Shown here: positions 57,991 to 64,000 of the stretch, piece by piece
Layout: every line of letters begins with the position of its first letter
How positions within the stretch are numbered: the first letter of the stretch is position 1
Source: an uncultured Bacteroidales bacterium
Lineage (GTDB): Bacteria; Bacteroidota; Bacteroidia; Bacteroidales; UBA932
Length of the DNA: 64,000 bases
Assembly: GCA_947168065.1 (NCBI GenBank)
Contig: CAMVKH010000001.1
Location: 310,001 to 374,000 of the forward strand
Reading direction: 5' to 3'
The notes under the pieces: model-generated
Databases searched by the model: none
Told to the model about the DNA's origin: nothing
What the model saw: only the letters and a program-made list of their open reading frames with translations
Position numbers and translations under genes: made by a program

Positions 57991-59306
57991 TTCGAAGGGG
58001 CTGTTTTGGGGCGGAGGTCAACGACCTTCAGGGGTTTGCGACTGGATTCCAGATAGATGTCACGTGCCAGCAGGTCGGCGCGGCACACCTCGACTTCGGG
58101 CGCCACGCGGATCTTCGCACGGAAGGTGTTCTTCAGGTCCGCTATCAACCGTGCGTCGCAGTCGGGATCCGGATCGGGCACGCCGATGCGGACTTTCACG
58201 TCATCGTTTCCCAGGTCGTTCAGGCTCAGGACCAACTGGTAATTGGCGATGTCGCGGCAGTTGTCGAGCACGTCGACGATCATCGGCGGATAGAGGGTCG
58301 TGCCCTTGAATTTGATCATGTTGTTCTTGCGGCCCACCAGCGGCGTAAGCCGGTACGACCAGCGGCCGCAGCGGCACTGGTCCGTGATCTTGGCGGCCAT
58401 ATCGCCCGTACGGAAACGCAGCAGCGGCATGCCTTCCACCCCGAGCGTGGTGACGACGATCTCGCCCACCTGACCATCCGGTACAGGCTGGTCGTCTTCC
58501 CCGATGATTTCCACGATGATGAGCTCCGGATGCACGTGACCGCCGCAACCGTACGGACATTCGGAGAAAGTGGCACCCATCTCGGTGGAAGAGTACGTGG
58601 CATAGAGTTCCACGTCCCATTTTTCCTTGATGCGGCGGCCCAGCAGGTTCAGGTTGAAATCCTGGTCGCGCATACCTTCGCCGATGCCGATGATCTTGCG
58701 CACGCTGCTGGCGCGGTAATCGATGCCGTGCTCTTCCGCATAACGGATCAGGCGCGGAATGAACGAAGGCACGCACATGATGGCATCGGGATGCAGCCGT
58801 TCGATGGTATCCCACTGCAGCTCCGGAATGCCGTTGCCCACGCGGATAATGCTGGCGCCCAGCTCGCGGATGCCCAGGAAATAGGCCAGGCCCGCCATGA
58901 AACGCTTATCGATGGTCGTCATCAGCTGTAGGATGTTGCCCGGACCCAGACCGGCACAGGCAAAGGATTTCTTCTCGTTGAAAGCGAGTCGCTGCAGGTC
59001 TTTCTCGGAGCAGGCAAAGGAGACCGGCTCACCGAGCGTCCCCGACGTGGTTACGTAATCGACAATCTTTTCCCGGGGGCAGCACAGGAAGTCCCAGTTG
59101 TGCAGCTGCAGGTCCTTCTTCTCCGTGAACGGAAGACGGGTCAGGTCTTCCAGATAACGGATCGAATTCACGTCCACGCCGTTTTCACGGAATGAGCGCT
59201 GGTAGTAAGGAGATTTCGCCTGCAGGTAGGCCAGTGCCTCCTGCAGCCGCTGCTCCTGGAAGGCCTTGATGACCGCGGGAGATTCGAATTCGATATCAGT
59301 CTTCAT
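57987..59306 (-). CDS. Phenylacetate-CoA ligase-like adenylating enzyme
   Basis: The product has 439 residues from ATG 59306, normal for the PaaK group. DYVTTSGTLGEPVSF is the P-loop for AMP binding; YATYSSTEMGATFSECPYG and GEIVVTTLGVEGMPLLRFRT (with the RTGD Asp) are the core motifs, and GRKNNMIKFKGTTLYP lies before the C-terminal domain. It activates an aromatic or other carboxylic acid as AMP ester, then CoA or carrier thioester. In clusters with MMPL exporters and acyltransferases such enzymes prepare aryl starters for polyene or resorcinol lipids. It overlaps both neighbours by 4 and 11 bases. Confidence 0.9.
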   Translation of the reverse strand: MKTDIEFESPAVIKAFQEQRLQEALAYLQAKSPYYQRSFRENGVDVNSIRYLEDLTRLPFTEKKDLQLHNWDFLCCPREKIVDYVTTSGTLGEPVSFACSEKDLQRLAFNEKKSFACAGLGPGNILQLMTTIDKRFMAGLAYFLGIRELGASIIRVGNGIPELQWDTIERLHPDAIMCVPSFIPRLIRYAEEHGIDYRASSVRKIIGIGEGMRDQDFNLNLLGRRIKEKWDVELYATYSSTEMGATFSECPYGCGGHVHPELIIVEIIGEDDQPVPDGQVGEIVVTTLGVEGMPLLRFRTGDMAAKITDQCRCGRWSYRLTPLVGRKNNMIKFKGTTLYPPMIVDVLDNCRDIANYQLVLSLNDLGNDDVKVRIGVPDPDPDCDARLIADLKNTFRAKIRVAPEVEVCRADLLARDIYLESSRKPLKVVDLRPKTAPSK

Positions 59307-60204
59307 CGGCAAAAAGCGTTTTGAACCAGCGGAGGAAGGTTTCCTGCCAGTGGCCCGTCTCCGAAGAAAACTTTTCGGGATCGGCGCCGAAACCATGTCC
59401 GCCTATTTTGTATTGTACGTATGAATGCGGTACTTTGTTTGCCGTCAGGGCAGAATCCAGCACCACGGAATTGCGGTAGTCCACGACCGGGTCGTCCACA
59501 CAATTGAGGAGGAACACCGGCGGCGTCGTGCCGGAGACGTGCCGCTCCGCGGAAAGCAGGTCGCGCAGTACGGGGTCTTTTTTCGCATCGACACCCAGCA
59601 TGCCGCGCCGCGAACGGCTATGGACGAATTCGCGGTCTTCGAACGTGACCACCGGATAGATAGGCGCCACGAAGTCCGGTCGCAGCGACACGTGGCATTC
59701 CACGCCCACGGGCGAGAGGTAATCCACATCGTAGAGCTCCGCCGAGATCATCACCAGGTGTCCTCCGGCAGAGAATCCCATGGTTCCCACCCGGTCAGGG
59801 TTCACGCCGTATGCAGCGGCATTTTCCCGGACCAGCTGGATGGACCGCTGGATGTCCTCCAGCATTTCCGGATAGTGATGACCTGAGAGAAGGAAGTGGG
59901 TATGAAAGGTGTAGTTGAACCAGCCACCCGTCCGGTATTCCAGCAGGAAGGCCGCGAACCCCTGCTCCTGCAGCCACTGGGCCACCATCCTCCCCTCTCT
60001 TTCCGTATCGAGCCAGAAATAGCTGCCACCCGGGCAGACGATCACCGCCGGAACCGGCTTGGCTCCCACCGGACGTTCCGGAAGGAAAGGCGTCATCACG
60101 ACATCGGGGGCCGCGACGGACGTCCCGTCCCAGATACGGATTTTCTCGGCAAAGACCGGAAGGCTCAGACTAAGGAGGAAAAAAAGCAGGAGGATTCGTT
60201 TCAT
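59296..60204 (-). CDS. Secreted alpha/beta-hydrolase (esterase/acetylxylan-esterase-like)
   Basis: The product has 302 residues. Signal peptide LLLFFLLSLSLPVFA. AVIVCPGGSYFWL is the oxyanion region; GTMGFSAGGHLVM holds the nucleophile Ser in GxSxG; VFLLNCVDDPVVDYRNS gives the Asp and YKIGGHGFGADP the His. All triad members are visible. The family includes carbohydrate esterases, but its place in a lipid-type operon suggests it may trim or transfer acyl groups in the periplasm. It overlaps both neighbours (11 and 4 bases). Confidence 0.88.
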   Translation of the reverse strand: MKRILLLFFLLSLSLPVFAEKIRIWDGTSVAAPDVVMTPFLPERPVGAKPVPAVIVCPGGSYFWLDTEREGRMVAQWLQEQGFAAFLLEYRTGGWFNYTFHTHFLLSGHHYPEMLEDIQRSIQLVRENAAAYGVNPDRVGTMGFSAGGHLVMISAELYDVDYLSPVGVECHVSLRPDFVAPIYPVVTFEDREFVHSRSRRGMLGVDAKKDPVLRDLLSAERHVSGTTPPVFLLNCVDDPVVDYRNSVVLDSALTANKVPHSYVQYKIGGHGFGADPEKFSSETGHWQETFLRWFKTLFADED

Positions 60205-63200
60205 AGGCAGGAATGGAGAGTAAGGTCGGCTGCGACGCGTTCACAGTCCGGCGCAGCGTGGACATAATGGAGATTGGCGGGAACGGCGCTGCAGCGGACG
60301 GCCGTCAGATACTGTTCCTCGTCGGATTCATAAGCATGGATTTCCTTGTCGCGGTGCGACAGGGCCAGCAGCAGCGCGAACGCGCCGAAACCGCTGTCTT
60401 CCACCACGATGGTCCGGACTGTATCCGGAATCCGGTCGACGGTCTCGAGCGACTCTTTCTTGAGCGCGGCGGCACAGGCCCGCATCGCGTCTACACCTTT
60501 GTAGAGATATTGATAGCGTACGTACGGAGCATTGTAGGAAGCCGTCTCGCGGTTCCGCCGGATCCGCTCGTATTGTTCCACATAGTGATGGCGCATCTCC
60601 CGGGTGAAGGCGGCGATGTCACCTTCAGGCACCTGGATCCGCTGCCCCACTTCCAGGGAGAGATCTGCCTTGCGCAGGAGGAACTCGTGTTTGGGAAGGG
60701 CGTAGCCGAAACCATGGATGTAGAGCGGGAGGATGTCGAGGCCCAGCTCACGGGCTGCCAGGAAGGCGCCGCGATGGAAGCGCTGGATGCTGCAGTCCGC
60801 GCTCCGCGTACCTTCCGGGAATATGGCCACCGAATAGCCGCGGGAAAGCAGGCTCTTCATATGTTCGCTGCTCTTTTCCAGACCGTAGGAAGCCGGATAG
60901 AACTCCGCCTTGCGGATGACCGGCCCGTAGAACTTCCACGCCCATTCGTTGGTCATGAACACCAGTTTCGGCTGCAGGGCCAGCAGCGCAAGCACGTCGA
61001 AGTGCGACTGGTGGTTGCAGACATAGATGGCCGGCTTGCTGAAATCTTCCTTCCGGGGATTGTGCAGCGTATATTTCGCCCCGGGAATCGAGCGGATGGC
61101 TGCCCGGGCAAGGCGCTGGATGGCTTTGTGGTAGCGCAGCCGCTTGCTGTCGGTGTCCTTGCCGAAAAGGAAGAACAGTGCCGCGCCGATGCTGAAGACC
61201 AGCATCGCCAGCGAGAACATCACCAGGATGTAGCCTGTCTTGAGCAGACGTGCAAAGGTCACGGGGACTTCGCGTACCTTCCCCTTCTTGCGGGTCAGCC
61301 AGCGGAAGACCAGCGGCGGCAGATACCAGGCCATCATTACGACGGTGAACATGCCGATGATGGTCACCTGCGAAAGCGATTTCATGGCCGGATGCCGCGC
61401 CACGATCAGGGCGCCGATGCCGATGAGCATGATCAGCGCCGAGAGCATCACGCAGTTCTTGTAGGAGCGCAGGATCTTCTTGCCGCAGGCATGCTCGTAC
61501 ATCAGGCCTTCCGTGATGAAAATGGTATAGTCATCCCCCTGGCCGAAAATGAACGTAGCCAGCATGATGTTGACGATGTTGAAACGCAGCCCGAGCAACT
61601 GCATAATGCCCAGGATCCAGATCCAGCCCACCGCCAGCGGCAGGAACGAAAGCACGCTCAGTTCGATGCGGCGGAACGAGAACCACAGGAAGAAGAAGAC
61701 GATGAGCGAACACAGGAGCCCGATCTTGTCGAAGTCGAGCGAAAGGGCGTTCACGAGCCGGCCGTTGACATCGGCCGCATTGAAACAAAAGCAATCGTCC
61801 AGTTGAGCATCCCGCAAGCGCGCCCGGACGGATGCCTTGTAGGCCTCCGCTTCTGCAACCGGCACCTGCGCGTAGTTGACCAGGCTGGTCCTTCCCTCAT
61901 CCGGCAGATACATCGCCGCGCCCAGGGAGCGGGCGACCGGCGCGAACCAGGTTTCAGGCTGAGGCACGAAGGTGCGCCCGAGCAGTTGCAGGAACGGCGC
62001 AAAGGCAGCCGGAGCGAAACCCCGCGCCTGCGCCTCGCGCTGCAGGTCGGCCGAAAGGCCGGGATACCGCTGCAGGAAAGCCTCCCAGGCCGCGAGTCGC
62101 CGTCCCTGCTCATCGAGCGAGGGGAACAAAGGAGAGAGCGACTGCAGCGGACCATTTTCCGGGGAAAGGGCGGCGAGAAGTTTCTCGTTGCGCGCCAAGG
62201 CGGCATCCGACGTAGAGGCCTGCGAGACGACATACACGGTCTCGAAGCCCGGACGGCTCTCGCCCAGTTCTTCCAGCAGGGCGAAGCCGCGCCGCTGGTC
62301 GGCCGTCATATAATTGATGTGCTGCATGTCGGCGTCGAACGAGATCTTCCGGCTCAGGAAATAGAACACGACCGTCAGGACGAGGAATCCGGCCAGGACG
62401 ATACGCCGGACTGTCGGGGAAGGATTCAGATGGCGGTCCCAGTCCAGGCGGAGCGTCCGGCGCTCCTTTCTGGCCAGCGGCACGAGCACGGGCAGGAAAA
62501 CCAGGACGAACAGGATGGTTCCCGCCAGCATCAGCGCGCCCATCAGACCGAAATCGTGCAGGGCACCCGCTTTGAGCAGCAACAGCGACAGAAAGGCGCC
62601 CACCGTGGTGATGTTGCCCACCAACAGCGGATTGATCTGGTCGGCGAGCGTCTTGCGCTTGTCTTTCTGGTATTTCAGATGGTCCACATAGTGGAGCGGA
62701 TAGTTCACGGCGATGCCGATGATCATCGAGCCGATGCCCAGGATGATAATCGAGATCGAACTCTTGAAGAGCGCGAGCACGCCCAGCGCGAAAGCCGCGC
62801 CGAAGAGAATCGTCACACCGATCCAGAGGACATCGGAAAAGCGGCGGAACGACAGCCAGAGCACCAGACCGATAAGCAGCAGGGCGATGGCGACCGCCAG
62901 GAGGCTGTCTTTCTTGATACGGGACGCATTCTCGGCTGCCACCAGCGGCCCGCCTGTCGAGAAAACGTGTACGCCGGGGCAATCGGCCTGCACCTGCACC
63001 GACACGTCCGCGAGCAGCTTCGCCAGGTCGGCGTTGCGGCCGGATTCGCTGCCGCCGAAAGGAGAATTGAAGAACACCACGCCGCAACGGCCATCGGGTG
63101 TGAAGATATGACCATCCTCCATCCGATTGTTGCTCACGGGGTTCAGATCCCCCAAGCGCGTGAGGACCGGCGAGAAGAGGCCGAGCGGGTCGCTCCGGAG

Positions 63201-63719
63201 CCAATCTCTCGTCAGCGCCTGGCCGGGCGCATAGAGCGACTGCCTGACTTCGTCCAGCCGCGCGCCCACATAGCCCGGTTGTGCGAGCAGCGAGTCGATC
63301 CGCGTATAATCTTCATCCGTAAGGAAATAAGGCACACCTGCCGAGATGAAATCGAAAACTTCCCGGATCTGCCCGCCATCGACGGATACCTGCAGGTCGG
63401 AGACCCACCCGAGGGTATCGCGCGCTTCCCAGGTCTCGGCGAAGCAGTCCATAGCCGCCAGGATGCCGTCCACGGCTTCTTCAGGCTCCCCTTCCCCTTC
63501 GAAGAACACGGCGATCTTGTCTTGTCCGCCAAGCCGCTGGTAGATGTCCGCGTAACGCTCCGCCTCTTCGTCGTGCGGCAGGAAAGCCGAGATATCTTCC
63601 TGGTAGCCCATGCGAAGGGCAGAGAGCAGGAACAGGGTCAGCAGGGCGGCCAGCAGCACCCACACCAGCGGCTTATGCGCCGAGAGATAGTCGTAGAGCC
63701 GGAGGATCGCCTGCTTCAT
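60201..63719 (-). CDS. MMPL/RND transporter fused to a PlsC acyltransferase and a C-terminal methyltransferase-like region
   Basis: The product has 1172 residues. Residues about 1-840 form an RND-type exporter of the MMPL class with 12 hydrophobic segments in two sets, each after a periplasmic loop; GIGSMIIGIAVNYPLHYVDH and ATFIFGQGDDYTIFITEGLM contain the proton-relay positions. Residues about 880-1060 are a PlsC-like acyltransferase: YVCNHQSHFDVLALL (HxxxxD) and VAIFPEGTRSADC (FPEGTR). The last 110 residues (TIVVEDSGFGAFALLLALSH, KEIHAYESDEEQYLTA) recall a SAM-binding fold. Such fusions occur in aryl-polyene/flexirubin clusters of Bacteroidota, moving and anchoring the lipid. Confidence 0.9.
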   Translation of the reverse strand: MKQAILRLYDYLSAHKPLVWVLLAALLTLFLLSALRMGYQEDISAFLPHDEEAERYADIYQRLGGQDKIAVFFEGEGEPEEAVDGILAAMDCFAETWEARDTLGWVSDLQVSVDGGQIREVFDFISAGVPYFLTDEDYTRIDSLLAQPGYVGARLDEVRQSLYAPGQALTRDWLRSDPLGLFSPVLTRLGDLNPVSNNRMEDGHIFTPDGRCGVVFFNSPFGGSESGRNADLAKLLADVSVQVQADCPGVHVFSTGGPLVAAENASRIKKDSLLAVAIALLLIGLVLWLSFRRFSDVLWIGVTILFGAAFALGVLALFKSSISIIILGIGSMIIGIAVNYPLHYVDHLKYQKDKRKTLADQINPLLVGNITTVGAFLSLLLLKAGALHDFGLMGALMLAGTILFVLVFLPVLVPLARKERRTLRLDWDRHLNPSPTVRRIVLAGFLVLTVVFYFLSRKISFDADMQHINYMTADQRRGFALLEELGESRPGFETVYVVSQASTSDAALARNEKLLAALSPENGPLQSLSPLFPSLDEQGRRLAAWEAFLQRYPGLSADLQREAQARGFAPAAFAPFLQLLGRTFVPQPETWFAPVARSLGAAMYLPDEGRTSLVNYAQVPVAEAEAYKASVRARLRDAQLDDCFCFNAADVNGRLVNALSLDFDKIGLLCSLIVFFFLWFSFRRIELSVLSFLPLAVGWIWILGIMQLLGLRFNIVNIMLATFIFGQGDDYTIFITEGLMYEHACGKKILRSYKNCVMLSALIMLIGIGALIVARHPAMKSLSQVTIIGMFTVVMMAWYLPPLVFRWLTRKKGKVREVPVTFARLLKTGYILVMFSLAMLVFSIGAALFFLFGKDTDSKRLRYHKAIQRLARAAIRSIPGAKYTLHNPRKEDFSKPAIYVCNHQSHFDVLALLALQPKLVFMTNEWAWKFYGPVIRKAEFYPASYGLEKSSEHMKSLLSRGYSVAIFPEGTRSADCSIQRFHRGAFLAARELGLDILPLYIHGFGYALPKHEFLLRKADLSLEVGQRIQVPEGDIAAFTREMRHHYVEQYERIRRNRETASYNAPYVRYQYLYKGVDAMRACAAALKKESLETVDRIPDTVRTIVVEDSGFGAFALLLALSHRDKEIHAYESDEEQYLTAVRCSAVPANLHYVHAAPDCERVAADLTLHSCL

Positions 63720-64000
63720 CGTTTCAACTTTTCAAGGAGCATCCGGGGATAGCCGTAGACCAGGGCCAGGATGCAGAGAACGGTATTCAGGACGCTGATA
63801 CGGAAGAAATCGCGGAAAGGCCGGAAACTCGACACCCTGTCTTCGGGATAGCACACCCGGATCGGGACCGGGACAAGCTTGATGCCTTTCCAGGCCGAGA
63901 AAACCAGCAGGGAGAGTTCCGCTTCATAACGGGCGGTCAGGATCCTGAGGCTGGGCAGGCGGTCGAGCGGATAGGCCCGGAAGCCCGTCTGCGTATCCGG
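63716..64000 (-). CDS. Family 2 glycosyltransferase, C-terminal part
   Basis: Only the last 94 codons lie in the window; the gene continues beyond 64000. The fragment begins DTQTGFRAYPLDRLPSLRIL and continues TARYEAELSLLVFSAWKGIK then LVPVPIRVCYPEDRVSSFRP, the usual C-terminal half of dolichol-phosphate-mannose-synthase-like GT2 enzymes (DTQTGxR, then a YE.EL helix and EVPI.V.Y...SSF). One hydrophobic segment follows near the end. The stop overlaps the MMPL start (ATGA). GT2 enzymes of this kind accompany aryl-polyene-type clusters. Confidence 0.85.
   Translation of the reverse strand, partial: PDTQTGFRAYPLDRLPSLRILTARYEAELSLLVFSAWKGIKLVPVPIRVCYPEDRVSSFRPFRDFFRISVLNTVLCILALVYGYPRMLLEKLKR

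Noticed and set aside
60213..63752. Open frame of about 1180 codons on the plus strand opposite the MMPL gene
   Set aside because: It is the antisense shadow of a G+C-rich gene: rich in Arg, Gln, Glu and His, without domains, signal or promoter; the minus-strand frame has clear transporter and acyltransferase motifs.

Overview
The window comes from a bacterium of the Bacteroidota, most likely order Bacteroidales. Evidence: many genes are preceded by the Bacteroidota promoter box TAnnTTTG, often with TTG exactly 20 bases upstream. Shine-Dalgarno sequences are absent. FeoA and FeoB are fused. BACON-domain lipoproteins, C10 (streptopain-like) proteases, serpin lipoproteins and NamZ are present. 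Most of the DNA is G+C-rich with long spurious antisense frames; about 32.3-39.5 kb is visibly A+T-rich and looks acquired. No rRNA, tRNA or CRISPR array was seen.

Layout. 0-3.1 kb: a gene end, a double-flavodoxin protein and a first REP-type tyrosine transposase (RAYT) with REP-like repeats on both sides. 3.1-10.5 kb: housekeeping (PRTase-fold protein, nucleobase permease, ispF, mutL, rhomboid, EEP phosphatase, TsaC). 10.5-18.4 kb: a TPR-LuxR regulator divergent from two giant BACON/LRR/thioredoxin/M64-peptidase lipoproteins, with a symmetric TACGTA array between them. 18.4-24.2 kb: rsmE, a DUF5009 acyltransferase, a phosphoesterase, then a 3.2-kb segment bounded by two inverted, nearly identical 86-bp double palindromes. 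That segment holds a DUF2975/HTH pair with tandem operators, an amber-interrupted barrel gene and a second RAYT. 24.2-26.7 kb: an S9 peptidase.

26.7-39.5 kb is the most unusual region: four serpins with different reactive loops, two C10 proteases, two ECF sigma factors each overlapping a gene for a membrane-anchored barrel protein, and a DUF2971 gene. A third sigma/barrel pair lies at 52.2-53.9 kb. A promoter-like motif (ACGCAAC/G, then CATYTAT 22-24 bases downstream) precedes both C10 genes, two serpins, the third sigma gene and the broken barrel gene. This suggests a sigma-controlled regulon of secreted proteases, protease inhibitors and surface proteins. A fused relic of the hipA and SIS gene tails at 36.5 kb records a duplication and deletion.

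39.5-49.9 kb: hipBA, then an amino-sugar/cell-wall recycling operon (tsaE-namZ-GH18-ROK kinase-MFS-SIS), then feoAB behind an 18-bp palindrome. 49.9-56.9 kb: an ORF6N protein, comM, the third sigma pair, a TPR protein and an EnvC-like factor. 56.9-64 kb (minus strand): an overlapping operon of acyltransferase, PaaK-like ligase, esterase, MMPL transporter-acyltransferase fusion and GT2 glycosyltransferase. It resembles the edge of an aryl-polyene/flexirubin-type lipid cluster that continues past the window.
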